Assembly (NCBI GenBank): GCA_019114945.1
Contig: DXEN01000059.1
Span: 1-64,000 of the forward strand
Length of the DNA: 64,000 nt
Direction of reading: 5' to 3'
DNA from: Candidatus Parabacteroides intestinigallinarum
Lineage (GTDB): Bacteria > Bacteroidota > Bacteroidia > Bacteroidales > Tannerellaceae
In this document: piece by piece, positions 32,457-42,251 of the stretch
How positions within the stretch are numbered: the first letter of the stretch is position 1
Layout: every line of letters begins with the position of its first letter
Made by a program: the position numbers and the translations under genes
Notes under the pieces: generated by a model
What the model was told of the DNA's origin: nothing
The model's database searches: none
The model's input: only the letters and a program-made list of their open reading frames with translations

Positions 32457-33581
32457 ATGAAATTCGATGTATCCAGCACTGCGTTGTTGTCGTGTTTGCA
32501 ATCTATAAGCAAGGTGATCGCTTCCAAGAACTCGTTGCCGATATTGGATAGTTTTTTGTTTAACTTGGAGGGAAATACCCTTACGGTGACGGCTTCCGAC
32601 GCGGAGACGCGGTTGGTGACTTCCGTGGAGGTCATGAATGTTCAGGGTACCGGACTTTTCGCCATTTCCGCGAAGATTTTGCTCGACCCGTTGAAGGAAT
32701 TGCCCGAGCAGCCTTTGACTTTCGATATCAATGATGAGAATTTAGAGATTTTCATCCATTTCCAGAATGGAAAATATAATTTTATCGGCCAGAAAGGAGA
32801 CACGTATCCGCGGCAGAAGCCGTTGAAGGAGAACGCGGTGACGCTTTTGATAGACGCTCCGGTGCTGTTGAGTGGCGTGAGCCGTTCCTTGTTCGCCACC
32901 GCCGACGACGAGCTTCGCCCGGTGATGAACGGTGTCTATTTTGATATCCATGCGGACGATCTGACCTTCGTGGCGACGGACGGGCATAAGTTGGTGCGCT
33001 TGCGCAACCTCTCGATCCAGTCGTCGGAGCAAGCCTCTTTTATCTTGCCGAAGAAGCCGGCGAACTTGCTGAAGACGTTGCTCGCGAAGGAGACGGGCGT
33101 GGTGCAGGTGAAGTTCGATGACAATAACGCGTATCTGACTTGCGCCAATTTCGAGATGGTCTGCCGCTTGATCGAGGGACGTTATCCGAATTATAACGGC
33201 GTGATCCCGCAAGAGAATCCGTATAAGGTGATTATCGACCGTATCTCTTTCTTGAATGCCTTGAAACGCGTCTCGGTATTCTCGAACCAGGCGAGCAGCT
33301 TGGTGAAGTTGCACCTGAAGGATAACCTGATGACGGTCTCCGCCCAGGATATCGATTTCTCCACTTCCGCGGAGGAGCGGATCGTGTGCCAGTTTGAGGG
33401 GACGGAGTTGAACATCGGTTTCAAGGCGACCTATTTGATAGAGATCTTAGGGAATATCGGTTCCGAGGAGGTGATCTTGGAGTTGGCGGATCCTACGCGT
33501 GCCGGTTTGCTCGTTCCCGCCGAGAATGCCGAGAACGAGGACTTGCTGATGCTTTTGATGCCGATGATGTTGAACGATTAA
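32457..33581 (+). CDS. dnaN: DNA polymerase III beta clamp
   Basis: A 374-residue sliding clamp that holds polymerase III on DNA. Three similar domains of about 120 residues are present; N-terminal MKFDVSSTALLSCLQSISKV and C-terminal LLMLLMPMML are characteristic. It heads the cluster dnaN-exonuclease-coaBC-DUF4835-recN, all on the plus strand with small gaps. There is no dnaA or recF next to it, unlike in many phyla. Confidence 0.97.
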   Translation: MKFDVSSTALLSCLQSISKVIASKNSLPILDSFLFNLEGNTLTVTASDAETRLVTSVEVMNVQGTGLFAISAKILLDPLKELPEQPLTFDINDENLEIFIHFQNGKYNFIGQKGDTYPRQKPLKENAVTLLIDAPVLLSGVSRSLFATADDELRPVMNGVYFDIHADDLTFVATDGHKLVRLRNLSIQSSEQASFILPKKPANLLKTLLAKETGVVQVKFDDNNAYLTCANFEMVCRLIEGRYPNYNGVIPQENPYKVIIDRISFLNALKRVSVFSNQASSLVKLHLKDNLMTVSAQDIDFSTSAEERIVCQFEGTELNIGFKATYLIEILGNIGSEEVILELADPTRAGLLVPAENAENEDLLMLLMPMMLND

Positions 33582-33591
33582 GGAACGGACG

Positions 33592-34362
33592 ATGCGGTTG
33601 AATTTGAAGAATCCCTTGCTTTTCTTCGACTTGGAGACGACGGGAATAAACATAGTCAAGGATCGGATTATCGAGATCTCGTATGTGAAAGTGTCCCCGA
33701 ATGGGAAAGAGGAGTCGAGAACCTTCCGGGTAAATCCGGGGATGCCGATCCCGCCGGAGTCGACGGCCATTCATGGCATCACCGACGAGGATGTGAAAGA
33801 TTGCCCTACGTTCAAGGAGATCGCCAAGACGTTGGCGAAGCAAATCGAGGGCTGCGATTTGGCGGGTTATAACTCCAATCGTTTCGATATCCCGATGCTG
33901 GCGGAGGAGTTTCTACGCGCGGGCGTGGATATTGATTTGAACCGGCGTAAGTTTATCGATGTGCAGACTATTTTCCATAAGATGGAGCAACGCACGTTGT
34001 CGGCCGCATATAAGTTTTATTGCGACAAGGATTTGGAGAATGCCCATACGGCGGAGGCGGATACGCGGGCCACTTACGAGGTGCTACAGGCGCAGTTGGA
34101 CCGATATCCCGCGTTGAAGAACGACGTCGGTTTCCTTTCCCAATTCTCGAGTTATTCGAACAACGTGGATTTCGCGGGGCGGATGGTGTATAACGACAAA
34201 GGCGAGGAAGTGATCAACTTCGGCAAATACAAAGGGCGTTTGGCCGCGGAGGTGCTGAAGGCCGATCCGGGGTATTATTCATGGATCATGAACGGGGATT
34301 TTCCCTTGAATACGAAGAAGATGTTTACGGAGATCCGCTTGCGGGGTTTCCGCTCGAAATAA
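33592..34362 (+). CDS. DnaQ-like exonuclease with C-terminal ExoX-like module
   Basis: A 256-residue 3'-5' exonuclease. The DEDDh domain (about 8-175) has FFDLETTGINIVKDRI (Exo I), GYNSNRFDIPMLAEEF (Exo II) and NAHTAEADTRATYEVL (Exo III with His and Asp). The C-terminal part (about 200-256) contains VINFGKYKGRLAAEVLK and YYSWIMNGDFP, resembling the small C-terminal module of ExoX-type nucleases. It starts 10 bp after dnaN, so a role with the clamp (proofreading or repair) is likely but not shown. Confidence 0.9.
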   Translation: MRLNLKNPLLFFDLETTGINIVKDRIIEISYVKVSPNGKEESRTFRVNPGMPIPPESTAIHGITDEDVKDCPTFKEIAKTLAKQIEGCDLAGYNSNRFDIPMLAEEFLRAGVDIDLNRRKFIDVQTIFHKMEQRTLSAAYKFYCDKDLENAHTAEADTRATYEVLQAQLDRYPALKNDVGFLSQFSSYSNNVDFAGRMVYNDKGEEVINFGKYKGRLAAEVLKADPGYYSWIMNGDFPLNTKKMFTEIRLRGFRSK

Positions 34363-34388
34363 GAGGCGATTCTTGAGGTTAATAAAGT

Positions 34389-35591
34389 ATGTTGAAAGGA
34401 AAGCATATCATACTGGGTATTACGGGAAGCATAGCGGCTTATAAGGCCGCCTATTTGATCCGGGGCTTGGTGAAGCGAGGCGCGGAGGTGCAAGTGGTGA
34501 TCACGCCCGCGGGCAAGGAGTTCATTACGCCGCTCACGTTGGCGACGCTGAGTAGCCACCCGGTGATTAGCGAGTTCTTCTCCAACCGCGACGGGACGTG
34601 GAATAGCCACGTGGATTTGGGGCTGTGGGCCGACGCGATGCTGATAGCGCCCGCTACCGCTTCCACGATCGGCAAGATGGCGAATGGCATCGCCGATAAT
34701 ATGCTGGTGACGACTTATCTTTCCTGCAAGGCGCCTGTATTCGTCGCTCCGGCGATGGACCTCGATATGTTCGCGCATCCGACCACGCGACGCAATTTAG
34801 AGCGCTTGCGTTCCTTCGGGAACCGGATTATCGAGCCGGCGGAGGGCGAGCTGGCGAGCCATTTGGTGGGAAAAGGACGGATGGAGGAGCCGGACCGCAT
34901 CATCGAGGTGTTGTCGGACTTCTTCGAGACCCGGAAGGACTTGGCCGGTAAGAAGGTGCTGATTACGGCGGGCCCGACCTACGAGCGTTTGGATCCCGTA
35001 CGTTTTATCGGCAATTATTCTTCCGGGAAGATGGGTTTCGCCTTGGCGGAGGTTTGCGCGGAACGGGGCGCCGAGGTGACGTTGGTCGCGGGACCGGTAG
35101 CGTTAGGCATTTCCAATCCGGCAATCCGGCGGATCGACGTGGAGTCGGCGGAGGAGATGTATCAAGCCGCGCGAGAGGCTTTTCCCGGTAGCGACGCGGC
35201 GATTTTGTGCGCGGCCGTGGCGGATTATCGTCCGGAGCAAGTGGCCGAACGGAAAATCAAGCGGGAAGAGAAGGGGGAGATGACACTTCGCCTGGTACCG
35301 AATCAAGACATCGCCGCTTCCTTGGGAGCGATGAAGCGGGAAGGGCAAATCTTGGTGGGATTCGCCTTGGAGACGGATGATGGGGTAAGTCACGCGGAGA
35401 GTAAGTTGAGGCGGAAGAACCTCGATTTCATTGTTCTCAATTCGTTACGGGATCCGGGTGCCGGCTTCCGGTGCGATACGAATAAGATAGCGATTCTCGA
35501 TAACGCGGGCACACGGACTTCTTTTCCGTTGAAGAGCAAGCGCGAGGTCGCTTCCGATATTGTCGACCGATTGGTAACTTGCTTACGATAA
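34389..35591 (+). CDS. coaBC: Bifunctional phosphopantothenoylcysteine decarboxylase / phosphopantothenate-cysteine ligase
   Basis: A 400-residue fusion making 4'-phosphopantetheine for coenzyme A. The N-terminal flavoprotein half (CoaC, 1-185) has GITGSIAAYKAAYLIRGL and the motif PAMDLDM, with Asp at the position that is Asn in the E. coli enzyme. The C-terminal half (CoaB) has ITAGPTYERLDPVRFIGN, SSGKMGFALAE and a NSLRDPGAGF segment. It overlaps the next reading frame slightly and belongs to the dnaN-recN cluster. Confidence 0.95.
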   Translation: MLKGKHIILGITGSIAAYKAAYLIRGLVKRGAEVQVVITPAGKEFITPLTLATLSSHPVISEFFSNRDGTWNSHVDLGLWADAMLIAPATASTIGKMANGIADNMLVTTYLSCKAPVFVAPAMDLDMFAHPTTRRNLERLRSFGNRIIEPAEGELASHLVGKGRMEEPDRIIEVLSDFFETRKDLAGKKVLITAGPTYERLDPVRFIGNYSSGKMGFALAEVCAERGAEVTLVAGPVALGISNPAIRRIDVESAEEMYQAAREAFPGSDAAILCAAVADYRPEQVAERKIKREEKGEMTLRLVPNQDIAASLGAMKREGQILVGFALETDDGVSHAESKLRRKNLDFIVLNSLRDPGAGFRCDTNKIAILDNAGTRTSFPLKSKREVASDIVDRLVTCLR

Positions 35592-35608
35592 ATAGGAGGG
35601 CGAGTACG

Positions 35609-36511
35609 ATGAGACGGCTATTTTATCTGTTCTTGTTTTCCTTGCTCGCTTTCGGAGGGAAAGCGCAAGAGCTGAATGCCCGCGTTACGGTGAATGGCGA
35701 TAAGATAGCTACCGCCAATAAGCAGATTTTTACGACGTTGCAAAACGCGTTGATGGAGTTCGTGAACAATCGGAAATGGACGGACGCTACTTTCGCGGTC
35801 AACGAGAAAATCGATTGCTCGATGACCATTATCGTGAACGAGCTGGATGAATCGAGTTTCCAGACCGAGATCCAAGTGCAAGCCCGGCGCCCGGTCTATA
35901 ATTCCAGCTATACGACAACGCTTTTCAATTTCCGCGATCAGGAGTTGAATTTCGAGTATATGGAGGGCGAGCCATTGGATTTTAATTCCAATACGCTGAC
36001 GAGTAACCTGACGGCTACGGTGGCTTTCTATGTTTATATCATCTTGGGATTGGATTTCGATAGTTTCGCCCCGAAAGGTGGTACTACCTATATTCAGCAA
36101 GCGCAGCAGATCGTGAATATGGCGCAATCCGAGATGTCGTGGAACGGATGGAAAGCGTTCGAGAGCAACCAGAATCGTCATGCCTTGGCGACGGCGTTGC
36201 AAGACAATGCCTCCGAGGCTTTCCGCGATATGTGGTACACGTATCATCGCCAGGGACTCGACGAGATGGCGGCTAATCCGGATCGCGGGCGGATGACTAT
36301 TATCGAGGCGCTTCCCGCCTTGCGAGAGGTACGGAGCGCACGGCCCACTTCCGTGTTGTTACAAATGTTCTCCGACGCGAAATTGGATGAGATTGTCGCG
36401 ATTTATTCCAAGGCGACCACGCAGGAACGCCAGGATGGATATAAGATGTTGTTCGAGATTTATCCAACCCAGTCGACCCGCTTGGAAGCGCTACAAAAAC
36501 CCGTGCGATAG
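35609..36511 (+). CDS. DUF4835 protein (PorD family)
   Basis: A 300-residue exported protein with signal peptide LFYLFLFSLLAFGGKAQ. Family DUF4835 is also named PorD for its link to type IX secretion in Porphyromonas, although it is widespread in Bacteroidota. Conserved parts are LNARVTVNGDKI, FNFRDQELNFEY and SEMSWNGWKAFESNQNRH. AGGAGGG lies about 9 nt before the ATG, which sets this start over an upstream in-frame one inside coaBC. The position between coaBC and recN is conserved. The molecular role is not known. Confidence 0.9.
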   Translation: MRRLFYLFLFSLLAFGGKAQELNARVTVNGDKIATANKQIFTTLQNALMEFVNNRKWTDATFAVNEKIDCSMTIIVNELDESSFQTEIQVQARRPVYNSSYTTTLFNFRDQELNFEYMEGEPLDFNSNTLTSNLTATVAFYVYIILGLDFDSFAPKGGTTYIQQAQQIVNMAQSEMSWNGWKAFESNQNRHALATALQDNASEAFRDMWYTYHRQGLDEMAANPDRGRMTIIEALPALREVRSARPTSVLLQMFSDAKLDEIVAIYSKATTQERQDGYKMLFEIYPTQSTRLEALQKPVR

Positions 36512-36517
36512 AAGTTT

Positions 36518-38179
36518 ATGTTAAAGTCGTTGTTTATACAGAATTTTGTCCTGATCGATCATTTGGATATCCATTTCGATGAGGGATTTTCCGTTATCAC
36601 AGGTGAGACGGGAGCGGGAAAATCGATTATATTGGGCGCTCTCTCCTTGGTTTTGGGGCAACGGGCGGATGCCAAGAGCCTGAAAAGAGGGGCGGATAAA
36701 TGCGTGATCGAGGCGGTGTTCGATATTTCACGATATGCCTTGGAGCCTTTCTTCGCGAGCCATGATTTGGAGTACGATGCCGGGAGTTGCATCTTGCGGC
36801 GCGAGCTTTTCGCTTCCGGTAAATCCAGGGCTTTCGTAAACGATTCGCCTGTCTCGCTTCCGATACTGAAGGCGCTGGGCGGTCGCCTGATCGATATTCA
36901 TTCTCAGCACCAGAATTTGTTGCTGGGCGACAACCGTTTTCAATTGCGAGTGATTGACATGTTGGCGGAAAACGGGGATATGCTTGTCTCTTATGGAGAG
37001 GAGTATGCTCGTTATCAAGCGGCTCGGAAAGAGCAGGCCGACTTGGTGGAGCGGGCGGCTCAGAGCAAGCAGGAGGAGGATTATATCCGTTTTCAGCTGG
37101 AGCAACTGCGCGAGGCGGATTTGCGGCCGGGCGAGCAAGAGGCGCTGGAGCGCGAGCAAGAGACGCTCTCGCATGCCGAGGAGATTAAAGGAGCGCTCTA
37201 TAAGGTAAGCGGGTTGCTGGAAGGAGAGGAGCGAGGAGCGTTATCATTATTGCGGGAGGCGCTTTCTTCCACACGTTCTTTAGAACGTTATTTCCCGAAA
37301 GCGAAGGAAATCGTGGAGCGACTTCATTCCGCGTATGTCGATTTAGGCGACTTGGCTTCCGAGGCGGAGACATTGAAAGAAGATATTGAGTTTAACCCCA
37401 ACCGTTTGGAATGGGTAAACGAGCGATTGGATACTCTTTATACCTTGCAGCAAAAGCACCGGGTGGATACGCTGGACGCGTTGATCGCTGTCCGGGAAAG
37501 TTATGAGGAGCGATTGCGTGCTATCGAGTCGTTTGACGAGCGTATCGCGGAGGGAGAGAAGCGAGTGGCGGCGCTTTATGAGTCGGTATGCCGGCAAGCG
37601 CTTGTCCTTCGTGAGCGTCGTGCGCGGGCGGCGGATGTATTGGTCGCTCGTTTGGTCGCGTTGGCAAGTCCTTTGGGCATGCCGAACATTCGTTTCCAAG
37701 TGGAAAGCGTTCCCCGGAAAGAGCCGGAAAGCGATGGCATGGATGATATTTGCTTCTTATTCTCGGCGAATAAGAGCGCGGAACTCCGGCCGGTCGCCCA
37801 GATCGCGTCGGGAGGTGAGATCGCTCGTTTGATGCTTTGCATAAAAGCGTTGATCGCGGGGTTCACTGCGTTGCCTACGATAATCTTCGACGAGGTTGAT
37901 ACGGGTGTGTCGGGCGATATAGCCGATAAGATGGGGGAGATTATGCGTGAGTTGGGCCGGAAGATGCAAGTGCTGGTCATTACTCACCTGCCTCAGATAG
38001 CGGCTAAAGGCACCGCGCATTATTTTGTCTATAAACAGGAAACGGACGAGCATACGCTTACGCGCATCAGACACTTAGGAGGCGAGGAGCGTGTGAATGA
38101 GATCGCCCGGATGTTGAGCGGCGCTTCCGTGACGGAGGCTTCTTTAGCGAATGCCCGTGAGTTACTTGGCGCTCGGTGA
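36518..38179 (+). CDS. recN: DNA repair ATPase RecN
   Basis: A 553-residue SMC-like protein of double-strand-break repair. Walker A is GETGAGKSIILG near residue 30. Two coiled-coil arms (about 150-360) are rich in Glu, Lys and Arg. The ABC signature is IASGGEIARLMLCIKAL, and Walker B is TIIFDEVDTGVSGDIADKMG. The start is 6 bp after the DUF4835 stop. Confidence 0.96.
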   Translation: MLKSLFIQNFVLIDHLDIHFDEGFSVITGETGAGKSIILGALSLVLGQRADAKSLKRGADKCVIEAVFDISRYALEPFFASHDLEYDAGSCILRRELFASGKSRAFVNDSPVSLPILKALGGRLIDIHSQHQNLLLGDNRFQLRVIDMLAENGDMLVSYGEEYARYQAARKEQADLVERAAQSKQEEDYIRFQLEQLREADLRPGEQEALEREQETLSHAEEIKGALYKVSGLLEGEERGALSLLREALSSTRSLERYFPKAKEIVERLHSAYVDLGDLASEAETLKEDIEFNPNRLEWVNERLDTLYTLQQKHRVDTLDALIAVRESYEERLRAIESFDERIAEGEKRVAALYESVCRQALVLRERRARAADVLVARLVALASPLGMPNIRFQVESVPRKEPESDGMDDICFLFSANKSAELRPVAQIASGGEIARLMLCIKALIAGFTALPTIIFDEVDTGVSGDIADKMGEIMRELGRKMQVLVITHLPQIAAKGTAHYFVYKQETDEHTLTRIRHLGGEERVNEIARMLSGASVTEASLANARELLGAR

Positions 38180-38264
38180 AAGGGATTTTGTTACGCTTGA
38201 TGAAGCAGGAATTTCTCATTCATCGAGAAAATGTTTACATTCGCGAGGAAATAGACAAGTTAGT

Positions 38265-39026
38265 ATGAAAGAGAACGAGATGGTGTTTGGCATCCGTGCC
38301 GTAATCGAGGCGATACAAGCGGATAAGGAGGTGGATAAGATATTGGTTCGACGAGATTTGCAAGGCGAGTTGGCGAAGGAGTTGTTTGGGGTGTTGCGTG
38401 GGCGTGATATCCCGGTGCAGCGGGTTCCGGCCGAGCGTCTGGACCGGTTGACCCGTAAGAACCACCAGGGCGTGATCGCTTTCATTTCCGCGGTTACGTA
38501 TCAACACTTGGAGGATATCGTTCCTTTTATCTATGAGCAAGGAAAAGATCCCTTTATCGTATTGTTGGATGGTGTGACGGATGTCCGTAATTTTGGCGCG
38601 ATCGCTCGTACGTGCGAGTGCGCGGGTGTCGACGCGATCGTGATTCCCGCGCGGGGAAGCGTATCCGTAAATGCCGACGCCATCAAGACCTCAGCGGGGG
38701 CATTGCACGTTTTGCCGGTTTGCAAGGAGCGTAGTATCAACGAGGCGATCCGCTTTCTCCAGCAAAGCGGGGTGAAAGTGTATGCCGCCACCGAGAAGGC
38801 TCGCGCGAACTACACGACGGTCGCTTACGAGGGGCCGGTCGCGTTGGTGATGGGCGCGGAGGATACGGGTGTCTCTCCGGAGAACTTGCGTATATGCGAT
38901 GAGATGATCCGGATTCCCCAGTTTGGGACAATCGGTTCGTTGAATGTCTCGGTTGCGGCTTCGATTCTGATGTACGAGGTCGTCCGACAACGTATGGGCC
39001 GGGATGAGGAAGGAAAAGGAGAGTGA
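38265..39026 (+). CDS. rlmB: 23S rRNA 2'-O-methyltransferase, TrmH/SpoU family
   Basis: A 253-residue SPOUT methyltransferase. An N-terminal L30e-like RNA-binding domain (about 1-75, MVFGIRAVIEAIQ and NHQGVIAF) precedes the knot domain with LDGVTDVRNFGAIARTCE, LVMGAEDTGVS and IPQFGTIGSLNVSVAASI. RlmB methylates G2251 of 23S rRNA in E. coli; assignment to that site is by similarity. The long in-frame extension over recN is rejected because the family starts at MKENEMVFG. Confidence 0.93.
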   Translation: MKENEMVFGIRAVIEAIQADKEVDKILVRRDLQGELAKELFGVLRGRDIPVQRVPAERLDRLTRKNHQGVIAFISAVTYQHLEDIVPFIYEQGKDPFIVLLDGVTDVRNFGAIARTCECAGVDAIVIPARGSVSVNADAIKTSAGALHVLPVCKERSINEAIRFLQQSGVKVYAATEKARANYTTVAYEGPVALVMGAEDTGVSPENLRICDEMIRIPQFGTIGSLNVSVAASILMYEVVRQRMGRDEEGKGE

Positions 39027-39060
39027 TAAATCAATCAATCAAATAAATAGTAAGAAGAAA

Positions 39061-39444
39061 ATGAAAAAGGTTATTTCTACAACAAGCGCTCCCGCGGCTA
39101 TCGGTCCGTATAGCCAAGCGGTACAAGTGGGTAATATGTTATTCGCCTCCGGGCAGTTGGGCATTGATCCGGCGACGGGTCTTTTCGCGGAAGGTGGTGT
39201 GAAGGAGCAGACGCTGCAAGCGTTCCGGAATGTTCGGGCGATCTTGTCGGAAGCGGGTCTTGCGATGGAAGACGTTGTAAAGACAACCGTATTTCTCGCG
39301 GATATGGCCGATTTCGCCGCGATGAACGAGGTATATGCCGCTCAGTTTAGTGGGGCGTTTCCCGCACGGTCCGCGGTCGCGGTCAAGACATTGCCGAAGA
39401 ACGGGCTGGTCGAGGTTGAGGTTATCGCTGTGAAGGCGGAATAA
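39061..39444 (+). CDS. ridA: RidA-family enamine/imine deaminase
   Basis: A 127-residue RidA, which clears reactive enamines released by PLP enzymes. TTSAPAAIGPYSQAVQVGN, FASGQLGIDPATG and the C-terminal ARSAVAVKTLPKNGLVEVE, with the substrate-binding Arg and Glu, match the family. It starts 34 bp after rlmB. Confidence 0.95.
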   Translation: MKKVISTTSAPAAIGPYSQAVQVGNMLFASGQLGIDPATGLFAEGGVKEQTLQAFRNVRAILSEAGLAMEDVVKTTVFLADMADFAAMNEVYAAQFSGAFPARSAVAVKTLPKNGLVEVEVIAVKAE

Positions 39445-39470
39445 ATTAGCGCATCATTGAGGAAGAAAAG

Positions 39471-41822
39471 ATGGCGTCGAAGATTACGAAGGGCATCATT
39501 ATCTCCGGTTGGGTGTTGTACGTAGCCGCGTTGGGCGCCGTGGTGGCCCTGTTCCTCGCGATCGTGCGAGGAGCGATAGGCTATATGCCACCCGTGGAAC
39601 AATTGGAAAACCCGATCGATAAGTATGCTTCCCAGGTGATCTCCTCGGACGGGAAAGTGCTCGGCTCTTATGCGCATAGTCGCGATAATCGTATTTATGT
39701 GAACTATAAGGACCTTTCTCCCGATTTGGTGAAAGCGTTGATCGCCACCGAGGATATCCGTTTCGCCGATCATAGCGGTATCGACTTGCAAGGATTGCTC
39801 CGGGCTGTGGTGAAGCGAGGCATCTTGATGCAGAAAAGCGGTGGTGGTGGTAGCACGATCACGCAACAGCTGGCCAAGCAATTATTCTCGCCAAGCGCGG
39901 ATAATGTGATGGAACGCCTTTTCCAGAAGCCGATCGAGTGGGTGATCGCCGTGCAATTGGAGCGTTATTACACGAAGGAGGAGATCATCAGTATGTATCT
40001 GAATAAGTTTGATTTCCTTTATAACGCCGTGGGCATTCAATCGGCGGCGCGGGTCTATTTCGGAAAGACGCCAAAGAATTTGAGTATTGAGGAGGCCGCT
40101 ACTTTGGTGGGTATGTGCAAGAATCCCTCGTATTATAATCCCGTACGCCGGAACGAGCGGACAAAGGGGCGTCGTAATACGGTGCTCGATCAAATGGCGA
40201 AGGCGGGTTATATCACGCCAGGGGAATGTGATTCCTTGAAGGCATTGCCTTTGGAAGTGCATTTCAATCGGATGGATCATAAGGAGGGATTAGCTCCGTA
40301 TTTTCGTGAGTTCTTGCGCATGACATTGACCGCTAAAAAGCCGGAGCGGAAAAATTACGCTTCTTGGCAGGATCAGAAATTCAAGGAGGATTCCGCGGCG
40401 TGGGTGAACGATCCGTTGTATGGTTGGTGCAATAAGAACAAGAAGGCCGATGGTGAGTTCTATAATCTTTATACGGATGGCTTAAAGATTTACGCGTCGA
40501 TCGACTCCCGTATGCAGCAATATGCCGAGGAGGCTGTTCGGCAACATCTAAGCAAGGATTTGCAACCTGCTTTCTTCCGCGAGAAGAAAGGGCGTAGTTA
40601 CGCGCCTTTCTCGAAAGATTTGCGGTCGGGCCAAATCGATACGATGTTGATTTATTCCATGCGCCAGACGGATCGTTATCGGGCGTTGCGAAAAAGTGGT
40701 TTGAGTGAGAAGGAAGTGCGGAAAGAGTTTGATAAGCCGGTAGAGATGCGTGTGTTCAGCTGGGCTGGGCCAATCGACACGGTGATGTCGCCAATGGACT
40801 CGATTCGTTATCATAAGAGTTTCCTCCGGGCCGCGTTCATGTCGATGGATCCTCGTTCCGGTCATGTGAAAGCTTATGTTGGTGGTATCGATTACAACGA
40901 TTTCCAATACGATATGGTGAATGGTGGCCGTCGGCAGATCGGTTCGACCATGAAGCCTTTCCTTTATTCTTTGGCGATGATCGAGGGAATCAGCCCTTGC
41001 GACGAGATGTTGCACGTGCGTCAGCAACTTATGGATGAGAATGGCCGTTTGTGGATCCCGCGTAACTCAAGCGCAAAACGGATTGGCGAGATGGTTACTA
41101 TCCAATGGGGATTGCAAAACTCGGATAATTGGGTGACCGCTTATCTGATGAGTCGTCTTTCGCCTTATACGTTCGTACGTTTGCTTCATTCGTTTGGATT
41201 GAAAAATCATATTGATCCTGTGATTTCCGTTTGCTTGGGCACGCCGGATGTCTCGGTGGGCGAGATGGTCGGCGCTTATACGGTATTTGCCAATAAGGGA
41301 ATGCGTGTAGAGCCGCTTTATGTGACACGTATCGTGGATTCGTATGGTAATACGATCGCTGATTTTACACCCCAGCGAACGGAAGTACTGACAGAGGATG
41401 CTTCGTATAAGATGTTGCATATGCTGAAAAGTGTTATTGATGGTGGAACGGGTGGACGAGTTCGTTTCCGCTACGGTATCAAAGCCGAGATGGGAGGCAA
41501 GACCGGAACGACGCAGAACAACTCCGATGGTTGGTTTATGGGCTTCACGCCCAGCTTGGTGTCGGGATGTTGGGTAGGCGGCGAGGATCGTTCTATTCAC
41601 TTCGACCGGTTGGCTGAGGGTCAAGGAGCCAGCATGGCGTTGCCGATTTATGCCTTATATATGCAGAAGGTGTATGCGGATAAGACGTTGGGTTATTCCG
41701 AGGAGGAAACGTTCGAGATCCCGGAGGAGTACGCCGATCCTTGTGGTCATAAAGGTGCGGAAGAAGAGGACAAACCCGTTACTCCGCCTGATATAGGAGG
41801 CATCGACAAAATGTTTGAGTGA
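39471..41822 (+). CDS. Class A penicillin-binding protein (PBP1A type)
   Basis: A 783-residue bifunctional cell-wall synthase. A cytoplasmic tip and one transmembrane helix (about 8-34) precede the GT51 glycosyltransferase domain, with ATEDIRFADHSGID (catalytic Glu) and GGGSTITQQLAKQLF. The transpeptidase domain has the SxxK box GSTMKPFLYS, the SxN box NSDNW, and the KTG box GGKTGTTQNNSDGWF. The C-terminal tail is rich in Glu and Pro. It is 26 bp after ridA. Confidence 0.95.
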   Translation: MASKITKGIIISGWVLYVAALGAVVALFLAIVRGAIGYMPPVEQLENPIDKYASQVISSDGKVLGSYAHSRDNRIYVNYKDLSPDLVKALIATEDIRFADHSGIDLQGLLRAVVKRGILMQKSGGGGSTITQQLAKQLFSPSADNVMERLFQKPIEWVIAVQLERYYTKEEIISMYLNKFDFLYNAVGIQSAARVYFGKTPKNLSIEEAATLVGMCKNPSYYNPVRRNERTKGRRNTVLDQMAKAGYITPGECDSLKALPLEVHFNRMDHKEGLAPYFREFLRMTLTAKKPERKNYASWQDQKFKEDSAAWVNDPLYGWCNKNKKADGEFYNLYTDGLKIYASIDSRMQQYAEEAVRQHLSKDLQPAFFREKKGRSYAPFSKDLRSGQIDTMLIYSMRQTDRYRALRKSGLSEKEVRKEFDKPVEMRVFSWAGPIDTVMSPMDSIRYHKSFLRAAFMSMDPRSGHVKAYVGGIDYNDFQYDMVNGGRRQIGSTMKPFLYSLAMIEGISPCDEMLHVRQQLMDENGRLWIPRNSSAKRIGEMVTIQWGLQNSDNWVTAYLMSRLSPYTFVRLLHSFGLKNHIDPVISVCLGTPDVSVGEMVGAYTVFANKGMRVEPLYVTRIVDSYGNTIADFTPQRTEVLTEDASYKMLHMLKSVIDGGTGGRVRFRYGIKAEMGGKTGTTQNNSDGWFMGFTPSLVSGCWVGGEDRSIHFDRLAEGQGASMALPIYALYMQKVYADKTLGYSEEETFEIPEEYADPCGHKGAEEEDKPVTPPDIGGIDKMFE

Positions 41823-41878
41823 TTCCAATCTATGGATTTCTCTTTTTCGGAATAAGATATTCAATTGCATCTTCGGAC

Positions 41879-41921
41879 AAATCGTTACCTATTTTGTGTT
41901 TCCCGGAATAGGTAACGATTT
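41879..41921. terminator. Perfect 15-bp inverted repeat after the PBP gene
   Basis: AAATCGTTACCTATT and AATAGGTAACGATTT enclose a 13-nt loop. The outer AAA/TTT makes it usable in both directions; it lies between the convergent PBP gene and tRNA-Ser. Confidence 0.65.
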
Positions 41922-41989
41922 GGCAATAATAACAAGCCAATGTTAATAGGCTGTTTATAGTCTCTAGTTCTTGATTTGGTTCTTAAATA

Positions 41990-42019
41990 AGAAAGGCTAC
42001 TGATTTTCAGTAGCCTTTG
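41990..42019 (-). terminator. Terminator of tRNA-Ser
   Basis: On the minus strand AAAGGCTACTGA pairs with TCAGTAGCCTTT just after the tRNA, followed by CTTATTT. Confidence 0.8.
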
Positions 42020-42107
42020 CGGAAGCGGGGGGATTCGAACCCCCGGTACGGAAATCCCGTACGTCAGTTTAGCAAACTGGTGGTTTCAGCCACTCACCCA
42101 CACTTCC
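42020..42107 (-). tRNA. tRNA-Ser (anticodon GCU)
   Basis: An 88-nt cloverleaf. Acceptor GGAAGTG pairs with CGCTTCC (one G-U), discriminator G. The anticodon loop TTGCTAA gives GCU, reading AGC and AGU. A long variable arm (ACGGGATTTCCGT) confirms a serine tRNA. CCA is not encoded. Confidence 0.95.
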
Positions 42108-42213
42108 TAATCCTTGTTTTTCTGTTGCTATCCTTTTGGAAATGCGTTGCAAAGGTAGAACGATAATTTGAAATAAACAAGGCTTTCCATCCCATTTTTC
42201 CAAAAAAAGATGC

Positions 42214-42221
42214 TACTTTTG
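42214..42221 (+). promoter_or_regulatory. -7 box of mltG
   Basis: TACTTTTG, a full TAnnTTTG match, 30 nt before the chosen mltG ATG. It rules out the longer in-frame start at 42210. Confidence 0.6.
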
Positions 42222-42251
42222 TGGCTCATTCTGATATTCAATAGTTTATTC

